Assembly: GCF_039543245.1 (NCBI RefSeq)
Contig: NZ_BAABJJ010000034.1
Location: 117,752-181,751 of the forward strand
Length of the DNA stretch: 64,000 nucleotides
Direction: 5' to 3'
Origin: Algibacter_G agarivorans
Lineage (GTDB): Bacteria > Bacteroidota > Bacteroidia > Flavobacteriales > Flavobacteriaceae
Below are positions 7,626 through 16,762 of the stretch, piece by piece. Numbering within the stretch: the first letter of the stretch is position 1; the number at the start of each line of letters is the position of its first letter. Both the position numbers and the translations under genes were made by a program. A model generated the notes under the pieces. It was not told the DNA's origin, searched no databases, and saw nothing but the letters and a program-made list of their open reading frames with translations.

Positions 7626-8327
7626 CTACGTAGGTTCGTTTAGGTGATCTAAAAATTCTAATGAATTCGCTTCCATTTGGTAAACGACTTTATCGGTTTT
7701 AACGACTAAGTGATTGTATGCCATATAAGCAACAATACCTACTATTAAACCTGCAACAGTAGTGGTCATAGCTGTATATAAACCACTTGCTAAAACATCC
7801 ATTTGAATAGTACCTCCTGCATTAGCCAATTCAAATATGGCCAATATCATTCCTATTACTGTTCCAAGAAAACCAATCATGGGTGCTGCACCTGAAATAG
7901 TTGCCAGAATACTCACGTTTTTTTCTAATCCGTAAATTTCTAGACGCCCTGCGTTTTCAATCGCTGTATTAATATCAGCAAGTGGTTTTCCTATTCTGGA
8001 AATCCCTTTACCAATCAATCTTGACACTGGCGAATTTTGTTGCGCACATAGTATTTGAGCAGAATCAATTTTACCATGACTGACATGGTCTTTAATTTGA
8101 TTCATAAAATTAGCATCTACTTGCGACGCTGCTTTTATAGCAAATATGCGTTCAAAATAAATATAAATAGCACCGACTAATAGCAAAAACAGAACAGCTA
8201 TAATAACTTGTCCTGCAGCACCACCACTACTTATTAATTCTATTATTGAAAGTGTTTTTTCAACAGATTCGCCATCTGTCAGCAATTCTGTGCCTTCTTG
8301 TGTATTTTGTAATAATGTATTTAGCAT
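7626..8327 (-). CDS. exbB: MotA/TolQ/ExbB proton channel protein
   Basis: A 233-residue polytopic inner-membrane protein of the MotA/TolQ/ExbB family. The first helix is at about residues 38-60 (VIIAVLFLLLVGAIYIYF). Two further helices near residues 130-210 contain the conserved ISGAAPMIGFLGTVIGMI and TAMTTTVAGLIVGIVAYMAYN segments that line the proton path. It is first in the exbB-exbD-tonB-folC operon. The only sizeable gap upstream (129 bp) separates it from nhaD, so the operon promoter is probably there. Confidence 0.92.
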   Translation of the reverse strand: MLNTLLQNTQEGTELLTDGESVEKTLSIIELISSGGAAGQVIIAVLFLLLVGAIYIYFERIFAIKAASQVDANFMNQIKDHVSHGKIDSAQILCAQQNSPVSRLIGKGISRIGKPLADINTAIENAGRLEIYGLEKNVSILATISGAAPMIGFLGTVIGMILAIFELANAGGTIQMDVLASGLYTAMTTTVAGLIVGIVAYMAYNHLVVKTDKVVYQMEANSLEFLDHLNEPT

Positions 8328-8456
8328 ATAATATTAAAATTTATTGCAACTGTATAACGCCTATTTTTTTATTAAAGTATAGAATTCATAGTAATAATCA
8401 ATTAGCATGCCGCATGTTTCCGTGAAAGCGAAAAAACCATAATTAGTCCTCTTTGC

Positions 8457-9881
8457 CTAAAACAACGTTCTAGTAAACATAAATGCTACCGCACCTACTA
8501 AAAAGCCAACAAATGCTAACCAAGCAATCTTTTTTAAATACCAGAAAAAATCTATTTTCTCCATGCCCATAGCAACAACACCCGCTGCAGAACCAATAAT
8601 TAACATACTTCCTCCTGTTCCAGCTGAATAGGCAATAAAATGCCAAAGTTCATTATCAATAGGCTCATGAAACATCCCTAAACTAGCCGCTACTAAAGGC
8701 ACATTATCTATAACTGCTGAACCTACTCCTAGTAATAATACCACTAAATCTGAAACTCCAGTATGACCTTCTTGATGCAATTCGGTCCCAAGCATTGGCA
8801 TAGAATCTTGAAGTGAACCCGCAAAGTTGAATAAAATCCCTAAAGATTCAAGTGCTGCTACTGCCATTAATATACCCAAGAAAAATAAAATACTTGGTAA
8901 TTCTATTTTAGATAATGAATAATGTACTGGACTGTGTTGCGCATGTGCATCACTTTCTTCCGAATCATGTATAGTCAGACTAAACTTAGAACTACTATAA
9001 ATTTCAGCAAAAATAGCCACAACACCTAAAGATAGCATCATACCAACATAAGGAGGTAAATGTGTTATCACTTTAAATATCGGAACGAATATAATAGCTC
9101 CTAAACCTAAGTAAAGCATCGTACCACTAAACTGGGATTTCTTTTTTTCTTCAACCTCTTCAACATCTAAATCGCCTTTAAATGCTGGTAAAAACGACGC
9201 GATAAATGTTGGCACTGCCATACATAAAAATGATGGCAAAAGTAAATAGCCAATCAAATGACCTGTGGTTACTTTTTTACCAATCCAAAGCATGGTTGTA
9301 GTAACATCGCCAATTGGAGACCAAGCACCACCAGCATTAGCAGCAATTATAATTAAACCAGCAAACCAAATACGTACACTTCTGTCTTTTACTATTTTTT
9401 GTAGTATCGAAATTAAAACAATAGTAGCTGTAAGATTATCAATGATAGCCGATAAGATGAACGCTAATATGGCAAAAATCCATAATATCTTGCTTTTTTT
9501 CTTAGTTTTTATGAAGTCTTTTATAGTTGAAAAACCATCAAAATAATCAATGATTTCAACAATGGTCATGGCGCCTAATAAAAACACCAAAATCTCAGAG
9601 GTCTTGCCCAAATGGTGTAGTAAGGTTTCCTCCATTAAATGCAACTTCTCTTCATGTATTTCTAATGGCGTAAGGCTTTCAGGCCAATACTTTGCAAAAT
9701 CTATAAGACTATGATTGGCAGAATCAAACCATTGTGGAAAGCTATCAATTCCTAACGCTATTAAAGCCCAACAAATAGCCATCATGACCAGAGCCGGGAT
9801 AAGTTTGTCAATTTTTATACTATGCTCTAAAGTAATGGCTAAATAGCCCATAACAAACACTAAGATAATCGTTGCTTCCAT
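8457..9881 (-). CDS. nhaD: NhaD-type Na+/H+ antiporter
   Basis: A 474-residue membrane transporter with about a dozen hydrophobic helices and the NhaD pattern: N-terminal GYLAITLEHSIKIDK, the ion-binding region IIDNLTATIVLI and NAGGAWSPIGDVTTTMLW, and a C-terminal DNVPLVAASLGM followed by GSAAGVVAMG. It exports sodium in exchange for protons, a usual need in marine bacteria. It lies 10 bp downstream of the amino-acid dehydrogenase gene on the same strand, so the two probably share a transcript. Confidence 0.92.
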   Translation of the reverse strand: MEATIILVFVMGYLAITLEHSIKIDKLIPALVMMAICWALIALGIDSFPQWFDSANHSLIDFAKYWPESLTPLEIHEEKLHLMEETLLHHLGKTSEILVFLLGAMTIVEIIDYFDGFSTIKDFIKTKKKSKILWIFAILAFILSAIIDNLTATIVLISILQKIVKDRSVRIWFAGLIIIAANAGGAWSPIGDVTTTMLWIGKKVTTGHLIGYLLLPSFLCMAVPTFIASFLPAFKGDLDVEEVEEKKKSQFSGTMLYLGLGAIIFVPIFKVITHLPPYVGMMLSLGVVAIFAEIYSSSKFSLTIHDSEESDAHAQHSPVHYSLSKIELPSILFFLGILMAVAALESLGILFNFAGSLQDSMPMLGTELHQEGHTGVSDLVVLLLGVGSAVIDNVPLVAASLGMFHEPIDNELWHFIAYSAGTGGSMLIIGSAAGVVAMGMEKIDFFWYLKKIAWLAFVGFLVGAVAFMFTRTLF

Positions 9882-9891
9882 AAATTTTTGG

Positions 9892-11124
9892 TTAAATAAG
9901 TTGTTCTAGTGCAATTTCAAATGCGGTAGCACTAATCCCTGTTTTTGATTTATTTTTATTGTAAACTTTTTGTATCGCTTCTCTAATTCTGTTTGATGTG
10001 TCGTTAAAAATCGCCTCATCGGTCATTTGCACTTTTTGCTCCATAAAATACGCAAAAACACGAGCCATTCCGCAATTTGAAATAAAATCCGGTATTAAAC
10101 TCACTTTATAATCGGTATGTTCCATGATGGGGCCAAAGAAAATTTCCTTATCCGCAAAAGGCACATTTGCGCCACAAGATATAACTTCTAATCCACTATC
10201 AATCATTTCATCTATTTGATTAATGGTAATAAGCCTTGAAGCGGCACAAGGTGCAAAAATCTCCGTTTTTAATGCCCATATTTTTTTATTAATCTCTTCT
10301 AAAGGTATTAAATGATCTGCCACCAAAGTATTTCCTGTTTTTGCAAGAAACAATGCAGTTATCTCATCAAAAGTAAACCCATCTTCATTTATCAAACCTC
10401 CTACAATATCAATAATACCTACTACTTTAGCACCCATTTGAGATAAGTAGAATGCCGCAGCGGCTCCAACATTTCCAAAACCCTGTACAACGGCTCGTTT
10501 TCCTTCTACCGAACCTCCGTAAATATTGTAGTATTGTTTTACAGCTTCGGCTACACCAAAACCTGTAATCATATCGGCTACTGTATATTTTCTTGACACG
10601 CTAGGTGAATATTTTGGATTTTCAATAACCTTAATAACACCCTGACGCAACTGTCCTATCCTATTTATTTTATCCGCTTCTGTTGGCTTGAAATGCCCAT
10701 TAAAAACACCTTCCTGAGGATGCCACACCCCGCTTTGCTCTGTTATAGGAATCACTTCATGGGTTTCATCTACATTCATATCACCACCAGTGCCATAGTA
10801 GCTTTTCAACAAAGGTGAAACAGCAGCATACCAACGTTCTAAAACACCTCTTTTTCGCGGGTCTTTAGGATTAAAATTAATTCCAGATTTAGCGCCACCA
10901 ATAGCAGGACCAGAAACCGTAAATTTGATTTCCATAGTTTTTGCTAAAGATAAAACTTCATTCATATCAAGCCCTTTGCGCATTCGTGTACCACCACCAG
11001 CAGCACCACCGCGCAATGAATTTATAACCACCCAACCTTCTGCTTCTGTCTCAGAATCTTTCCAATTAAAAACAATTTCGGGTTCTTTATTTTCATATTT
11101 TTTTAATAATTCTTTCATGTTCAC
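9892..11124 (-). CDS. Glu/Leu/Phe/Val dehydrogenase
   Basis: A 410-residue cytosolic NAD(P)-dependent amino-acid dehydrogenase. The N-terminal substrate domain carries GGAAGGGTRMRKGLDMNE and the catalytic-Lys segment GPAIGGAKSGINF. The Rossmann domain shows GFGNVGAAAAFYLSQMGAKVV, followed by EIFAPCAASRLI and SCGANVPF. It interconverts a 2-oxoacid plus ammonia with an amino acid. Glutamate is the commonest substrate, but leucine-type activity cannot be excluded from sequence alone. The gene is upstream of nhaD with a 10-bp gap. Confidence 0.88.
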   Translation of the reverse strand: MNMKELLKKYENKEPEIVFNWKDSETEAEGWVVINSLRGGAAGGGTRMRKGLDMNEVLSLAKTMEIKFTVSGPAIGGAKSGINFNPKDPRKRGVLERWYAAVSPLLKSYYGTGGDMNVDETHEVIPITEQSGVWHPQEGVFNGHFKPTEADKINRIGQLRQGVIKVIENPKYSPSVSRKYTVADMITGFGVAEAVKQYYNIYGGSVEGKRAVVQGFGNVGAAAAFYLSQMGAKVVGIIDIVGGLINEDGFTFDEITALFLAKTGNTLVADHLIPLEEINKKIWALKTEIFAPCAASRLITINQIDEMIDSGLEVISCGANVPFADKEIFFGPIMEHTDYKVSLIPDFISNCGMARVFAYFMEQKVQMTDEAIFNDTSNRIREAIQKVYNKNKSKTGISATAFEIALEQLI

Positions 11125-11275
11125 TTTTAAACTGATTCATATATAACTAGTATTTATACTTTCCGAAGTAAGATTTAAGTCTAGCTATAACTGATTCATA
11201 AAAAAAGAGGTTAAAATTATTAATGTAACAAATATAAAAAACTAAAAATCCATTAAGATTAATTTTTCATTATTT

Positions 11276-12340
11276 TTAAGGAAGAAATATTATACCAGAA
11301 CTATGGTCTTTTGAAGCCCCTGTAACACTTTGCAGACAATTAACTTCATCCCGCAATTTCAACACGCCTAAAAACCCAAAAATAAGGGCTTCTTTAAACT
11401 CAACAATTTTATTTAAAGGGATTAAAATAGTATGTTCCGAATGTGTTTTGAGCCGGTTTATAAGATACTCGTTATAAACACCTCCACCTGTCACCAAAAC
11501 CGTTGCATGACTTTTTTTATTAATTTCTGAAGCTATTTGAACAGCAATGTGCTCTACAAAAGTTGCCAAAACATCTTTTGTTTCTAACTGAAATCCATCT
11601 ATTAACGGAAAAATATTTACATTAACCCATTCTAGGCCCAAGGATTTAGGATGCCTTTCCTTATAAAAATCGAAGGCATTTAATTGATTGAGTAATTCTA
11701 AATTTAAATGTCCTGTTGAAGCTATTTGTCCTTTGTCATCATAATTAAATCCAAGCTTATTTACATAATGGTTCAACACAATATTTACGGGGCAAATATC
11801 GTAAGCAATTCGCTCATCATTTAAATCCATTGAAATATTAGCGAATCCTCCTAAATTCAAACAAAAATCATATTCCGAAAACAATAATGTATCGCCAATA
11901 GGAACAAGAGGCGCCCCTTGCCCACCAAGTTCTACATCTTGAACTCTAAAATCGCAAATTACGGTTTCGTTTAAATACTCAGCTAAAAAAGGTTTATTCC
12001 CTATTTGGTAGGTTAATTTCTTTTTAGGTTGATGCAAAGCGGTATGCCCATGCGAACACACGGCATCAATATTTTTAATTTGATTGCTCCTTATAAAATC
12101 TTTAATAATACTTGCCAGATATTTGGTATAATCATCATCTATTTTTTGTAATTCTTCAAATGAACAAGACACCAAACCCTTTAATATTCCGTGCCATTTT
12201 TCACTATAGCTCATGGTTTCAGTATGAATAATTTCAAAATTCCATTTACCATTAAAAGAAAACATAACTTGAACTAAATCAACTCCATCTAAAGATGTAC
12301 CAGACATCACACCAATAATATGGTATTCGTTTTTTTTCAT
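11276..12340 (-). CDS. anmK: Anhydro-N-acetylmuramic acid kinase
   Basis: A 354-residue cytosolic kinase of the ASKHA fold. It phosphorylates and opens 1,6-anhydro-MurNAc during recycling of cell-wall muropeptides. The N-terminal ATP-site signature GVMSGTSLDGVDLVQV is at about residues 11-26. AVCSHGHTALHQP, the catalytic-region ELGGQGAPLVPIGD, LNLGGFANIS and VTGGGVYNEYL are in family order. I chose the ATG that gives MKKNEYHII; a TTG six codons upstream extends the frame but has no support. It is divergent from the acyl-CoA dehydrogenase gene. Confidence 0.9.
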   Translation of the reverse strand: MKKNEYHIIGVMSGTSLDGVDLVQVMFSFNGKWNFEIIHTETMSYSEKWHGILKGLVSCSFEELQKIDDDYTKYLASIIKDFIRSNQIKNIDAVCSHGHTALHQPKKKLTYQIGNKPFLAEYLNETVICDFRVQDVELGGQGAPLVPIGDTLLFSEYDFCLNLGGFANISMDLNDERIAYDICPVNIVLNHYVNKLGFNYDDKGQIASTGHLNLELLNQLNAFDFYKERHPKSLGLEWVNVNIFPLIDGFQLETKDVLATFVEHIAVQIASEINKKSHATVLVTGGGVYNEYLINRLKTHSEHTILIPLNKIVEFKEALIFGFLGVLKLRDEVNCLQSVTGASKDHSSGIIFLP

Positions 12341-12434
12341 ACGGCATAAAAATAACAATCCAAATTGAAAAATTCACACCAAAAAGCTATATTTACAAAT
12401 ATATTTTCCAAAATCAATACAATAATTACGAATT

Positions 12435-13577
12435 ATGGATTTTAGTCTTTCAGAAGAACATATCATGATACGAGACGCTGCTCGCGATTTTGCACAAACA
12501 GAATTACTCCCAGGCGTTATTGAGCGTGATAACAAGCAGGAATTCCCTCAAGAATTGGTAAAAAAAATGGGCGATTTAGGTTTTTTAGGTATTATGGTTG
12601 ACCCTAAATACGGCGGAAGTGGTATGGATGCAATTTCGTATGTTCTTATTATGGAAGAATTATCTAAAATTGATGCCTCTGCATCTGTAATTGTTTCTGT
12701 TAACAATTCACTAGTCTGCTATGGTTTAGAAGCTTACGGAACCGAAGAACAAAAACAAAAATATTTAACCAAATTAGCTACTGGCGAATTTGTTGGCGCG
12801 TTTTGCTTAAGCGAACCAGAGGCTGGTAGTGATGCTACATCGCAAAAAACAACAGCTATAGATAAAGGCGACCATTATATTATTAATGGCACAAAAAACT
12901 GGATAACTAGTGGTGGACGCGCAGATGTATATATTGTAATTGCTCAAACGGACAGAGATAAAGGGTCTCACGGCATCAATGCTTTTATTGTTGAAAAAGG
13001 CGCTAAAGGATTTGATATTGGCCCCAAAGAAGACAAGCTTGGAATCCGCGGAAGCGACACCCACACCCTTCAATTTAACGATGTAAAAGTGCTTAAAGAA
13101 AATAGGATTGGCGTTAATGGCTCTGGTTTTAGATTTGCCATGAAAACCCTATCCGGTGGCCGTATAGGCATTGCAGCTCAAGCTTTAGGAATAGCTTCTG
13201 GCGCTTTTGAATTGGCCTTAAAATACTCAAAAGAACGCAAAGCTTTTGGAACAGAAATTTGCAACCATCAAGCTATTGCTTTTAAATTGGCAGATATGGC
13301 TACAGATATTGAAGCAGCAAGACATTTAGTTATGAAAGCAGCATGGGAGAAAGATCAAGGCAAAAATTATGATTACTCCAGTGCCATGGCAAAACTTTTC
13401 GCCTCTAAAGTAGCCATGGAACATACTGTGGAAGCCGTACAAATACATGGCGGTAATGGTTTCGTAAAAGAATATCATGTAGAACGCTTAATGCGCGATG
13501 CTAAAATCACACAGATTTACGAAGGCACTTCAGAAATTCAAAAAATTGTGATTTCGAGAAGTTTGATTAGAAAATAA
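12435..13577 (+). CDS. Acyl-CoA dehydrogenase
   Basis: A 380-residue FAD flavoenzyme that oxidises acyl-CoA to trans-2-enoyl-CoA in fatty-acid or branched-chain amino-acid breakdown. Signature 1 AFCLSEPEAGSDATS and signature 2 QIHGGNGFVKEYHVERLMRD are present. The catalytic Glu lies in IYEGTSEIQ, and the C-terminus reads VISRSLIRK. The length is that of short-chain or butyryl-CoA-type members. A degraded copy of its last codons sits 5.3 kb downstream (18881-18938). A -7-like TATATTTA lies upstream. Confidence 0.93.
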   Translation: MDFSLSEEHIMIRDAARDFAQTELLPGVIERDNKQEFPQELVKKMGDLGFLGIMVDPKYGGSGMDAISYVLIMEELSKIDASASVIVSVNNSLVCYGLEAYGTEEQKQKYLTKLATGEFVGAFCLSEPEAGSDATSQKTTAIDKGDHYIINGTKNWITSGGRADVYIVIAQTDRDKGSHGINAFIVEKGAKGFDIGPKEDKLGIRGSDTHTLQFNDVKVLKENRIGVNGSGFRFAMKTLSGGRIGIAAQALGIASGAFELALKYSKERKAFGTEICNHQAIAFKLADMATDIEAARHLVMKAAWEKDQGKNYDYSSAMAKLFASKVAMEHTVEAVQIHGGNGFVKEYHVERLMRDAKITQIYEGTSEIQKIVISRSLIRK

Positions 13578-13666
13578 AATAGTCCTAACACTATTTGTTT
13601 TTTTTGAAGCCTGCTAATTTTTATTTGATATTAGAACTTTATAGTACAAATGTAGATTTGCATTAT

Positions 13667-14404
13667 TTAGCTTTTATACCAATTCAAAAATGACAATACA
13701 AAATGTTCTTTCTTTCTTGAGGACACTGGAATTTTTTTTCCATTTTTAAGATAAATAGCACCAGACTTCTCGTATTTATCTATAAACTTTAAGTTAACCA
13801 GAAACGATTGGTGCGGACGCACAAAATTTACGGCTGTCAACTGTTCTTCAAACTCTTTTATAGTCTTAGATGCCACATGCTTTTTTCCATCATTACAGTA
13901 AAATGTGGTATAGCCTTTATCCGATTCGCAATATAACAATTCTTTTAAATCTATAACTTGAAAGCTATCGTGCAGAGATACTATTAATTTAGAATCGTCA
14001 TTATTCCAAATTTCTTTTACCCTTTTAATTTGCTGTCTTTGTTCCACTAAAGGCAGGCCCTTCACTTTTTCTAAAGCAGTTTTAAGTTCCTCTACATCTA
14101 CTGGCTTTAAAATGTAATCTACCGCGCCACACTTTAAGGCTTTTAAAGCATATTCTTCATAGGCTGTGATAAAAATCACTTTGAACGACAAGTGTTCCGT
14201 TTGCTCTAAAAACTCAAAAGCATTACCATCTATAAGGTTAATATCTAAAAAAATTAACTCTGGTTTGCAAGTACTTGCAACAACAACGGCATCTTTTACA
14301 GATACGCATTCGCCTATAACTTCTACTTCGGCATCTATTGTTTTTAAAATATTAAGTAGCCCTTTTCTAATGTAGGCTTTGTCTTCTACTATTAATGCTT
14401 TCAT
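13667..14404 (-). CDS. LytTR-family response regulator
   Basis: A 245-residue two-component response regulator. The receiver domain spans residues 1-120, with phosphoacceptor Asp54 in ELIFLDINLIDG and the conserved Lys100 in YILKPVD. Residues about 135-245 form a LytTR DNA-binding domain (YCESDKGYTTFYC, FVRPHQSFLVNLKFI, IPVSSRKK). Its ATG overlaps the TAA of the sensor kinase by one base, so the two are co-translated partners. LytTR regulators typically bind direct repeats upstream of surface or competence genes; targets here are unknown. Confidence 0.93.
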   Translation of the reverse strand: MKALIVEDKAYIRKGLLNILKTIDAEVEVIGECVSVKDAVVVASTCKPELIFLDINLIDGNAFEFLEQTEHLSFKVIFITAYEEYALKALKCGAVDYILKPVDVEELKTALEKVKGLPLVEQRQQIKRVKEIWNNDDSKLIVSLHDSFQVIDLKELLYCESDKGYTTFYCNDGKKHVASKTIKEFEEQLTAVNFVRPHQSFLVNLKFIDKYEKSGAIYLKNGKKIPVSSRKKEHFVLSFLNWYKS

Positions 14405-16593
14405 TATGCTACAAGTCTTTTATGCGGAATTACTAAAGTAACAATAGTACCTTGCTCGTTGTATTTTTTTCTATCTTCAACAGTAACAGAACCTTCCATT
14501 TTAAAATCTTTAGATAATATTTTTAAGCGTTCTGATGTAATTGTTGTTGATAGTGATTTTTTGTTCCTATTTTTATTAGGCTTTTGATACTTATATCCTA
14601 TTCCGTTATCTGTAATAGTACAAATTAGTTTTTGGTTTACAAATGTTAAGCGAATGTCAATTTTTCTATTGTCTGTTTCATCTACAAAAGCATGTTCTAT
14701 AATATTTTCCACAAAGGGTTGGATCAACATGGGAGGTACTTCAAACCGAGGCACATCTATAGTGTCTTCTAATAAAAGCGTGGATTGATAAGAGTCGTTT
14801 TCTAAATTCTGAAGCGTTAAATAATTTTGAATAGCTTTTAGTTCTTCTGATAGTGAAACTGTTTTATCTCTTGAATTTTCTAATGTAATGCGCAATAATT
14901 TTGAAAATTTTGATAGATAATTAACCGACTTCTTAGCTTCTTTATTTAAAATCATGCCTTGTAACACAGATAATGAATTAAAGATAAAATGTGGTGTCAT
15001 TTGCGAGCGCAGTAATTTTTGTTCTATCTCTACGTTTTGAGTTTTTGCTTTTGCATGACGTAATTTTTGGTAAAAAATAACAGAACCCAGTAACATAGAA
15101 ACCATAAGAACACCAATAACAGACCATAAATAATTGCGTTGCGATTTTTCTAAATCTTTATTAGTTGCAGTTATTTTTTTTGTTAGTTGAAATTCACGAA
15201 TACTTGCAGAATCCAGTGCTTGTTTGTACTTGTACTCGTGTTCTATTTGTGCAATTTTTTCAATATTTTCTTTATTGAAAAGGCTGTCGTTCAAGATTTT
15301 GAATTGTTGATAATTTAACAAAGCTTTTTTATAGCTGCCTAAGTTTTCATAAATTTCTGAAAGTAATTCTGAAGCCTTTTTTTGCGACTCAAGAAGTCCA
15401 TGTTCATCAGCTATTTTCTTGCCTTTTTGGGCAAAAGAAAGTGCTTTTTTATATTTTTTTTCGCGTATATAAGTTTCTGATATCCCTAAATAGCTAGTAG
15501 ACAAAACATGTTTAAAATCTATTTTCTGACTAACATCTTTGGCTTTTATAAAATTTTCACGAGCTATTAATGGTTTGTTTATTAAAACATTAATTTCTCC
15601 AATATTGTGAAAATTTATTGAAATTTGCTTTTGATAGTTAATTTCTTGGCTTATCTCTAGAGCTATATTATAATATTCAAGAGCCTTATCATACTTTTTT
15701 GTATGTAGATAAATGTTGCCAATATTACCGTTATTTACTGCTATAAGACGTTTGTTTCCTGTTTTTTTTGAATAGCCTAACGATTGATTATGATATTCTA
15801 AAGCTGTATCATATTTCCTAATGGAATTATAGACGTCTCCTAAATTATTAAGCTTTCTTGCTATACCTAAAGTATCACCAATATTTATATTATACTCTAA
15901 ACTCTTATTGTAATAATCGATTGCTAGTGGGTAGTTGCCTTGAGTTTTATAAAGAACACCTAAATTACCATGCACACTCGAAATACCTTCCTTATTATCA
16001 ATCAATTTATGTTGCTTTAACGCCTCTTTATAATTTAAAATAGCTTCATCATATTTTGCTGTTACAGTATATACATTTGCAACAACATTTAAGTCGTCTA
16101 TAAGCTCTTTTTTCTCTCCTAAATCTTTATGAATTTCTGATGCCTTTTTATAATATACCAGTGCTTCTTTGTATTGTGCCTGAAGATAATGAGTTATCCC
16201 AAATGCTCTGTAAATAGCAGCAATTCCAGACTGGTCTTGTATAGACTCATAATGTTTTAGGGAGCGTTTAAAAAAGTCTAAACTTTCTTCATAATTCGAT
16301 TTTCTACTTTCTAGTATTCCCTTTAAGTATGATACTTTTGCTTTACCTTTTATGTAGTTTAAATTATTACTTAAAGCCTTAGCTTCTCCTAGATATGATT
16401 TTGTTAATTTCAAATCTCTTTGAAAATTATCAAACGCTAGTTTATATAATAGATTTACTCTTGTTGTGTCGTTCTCTTTATGATTTTGCAATACTAGTTT
16501 GAGACTATCTATTTCTACATTTTGAGATAGCACAGTTGTCGAAAAGGACAAAAAGACCACTAAAAAAAGAATGAATGTATTGGTGATTTTCAT
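14404..16593 (-). CDS. TPR-containing LytS-type sensor histidine kinase
   Basis: A 729-residue membrane sensor. A signal-like N-terminus is followed by a periplasmic array of about eight tetratricopeptide repeats (residues ~60-440). A short coiled segment and one transmembrane helix (NYLWSVIGVLMVSMLLGSVIF) come next. The cytoplasmic His_kinase domain has LRSQMTPHFIFNSLSVLQG (phosphoacceptor His in PHFIFN) and an ATPase domain with PPMLIQPFVENIIEHAF and CTITDNGIGY. It partners the LytTR regulator that overlaps its 3' end. The TPR sensor suggests it reads a periplasmic protein partner rather than a small ligand. Confidence 0.92.
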   Translation of the reverse strand: MKITNTFILFLVVFLSFSTTVLSQNVEIDSLKLVLQNHKENDTTRVNLLYKLAFDNFQRDLKLTKSYLGEAKALSNNLNYIKGKAKVSYLKGILESRKSNYEESLDFFKRSLKHYESIQDQSGIAAIYRAFGITHYLQAQYKEALVYYKKASEIHKDLGEKKELIDDLNVVANVYTVTAKYDEAILNYKEALKQHKLIDNKEGISSVHGNLGVLYKTQGNYPLAIDYYNKSLEYNINIGDTLGIARKLNNLGDVYNSIRKYDTALEYHNQSLGYSKKTGNKRLIAVNNGNIGNIYLHTKKYDKALEYYNIALEISQEINYQKQISINFHNIGEINVLINKPLIARENFIKAKDVSQKIDFKHVLSTSYLGISETYIREKKYKKALSFAQKGKKIADEHGLLESQKKASELLSEIYENLGSYKKALLNYQQFKILNDSLFNKENIEKIAQIEHEYKYKQALDSASIREFQLTKKITATNKDLEKSQRNYLWSVIGVLMVSMLLGSVIFYQKLRHAKAKTQNVEIEQKLLRSQMTPHFIFNSLSVLQGMILNKEAKKSVNYLSKFSKLLRITLENSRDKTVSLSEELKAIQNYLTLQNLENDSYQSTLLLEDTIDVPRFEVPPMLIQPFVENIIEHAFVDETDNRKIDIRLTFVNQKLICTITDNGIGYKYQKPNKNRNKKSLSTTITSERLKILSKDFKMEGSVTVEDRKKYNEQGTIVTLVIPHKRLVA

Positions 16594-16676
16594 ATAAAAA
16601 AATAGAATAATTTTAAGCTAAATAACAATAAAATACTGAACAGTTGTGCATATAAATATACATGGTATTAAAAAAC

Positions 16677-16710
16677 AACCTTAAGCGCTTTAATCAAAAC
16701 ACTTAAGGTT
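16677..16710 (-). terminator. Intrinsic terminator after the leucine-rich-repeat gene
   Basis: AACCTTAAGTG and CGCTTAAGGTT (minus-strand reading) form an 11-bp stem with one G-U pair around a 12-base loop. A run of Ts follows on the transcribed strand. It separates the minus-strand LRR gene from the kinase-regulator pair. Confidence 0.7.
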
Positions 16711-16762
16711 ATTAAATTTATGGCAGGAAGCTATTTCCTAAACTATTAATGCATCAAGAGTT

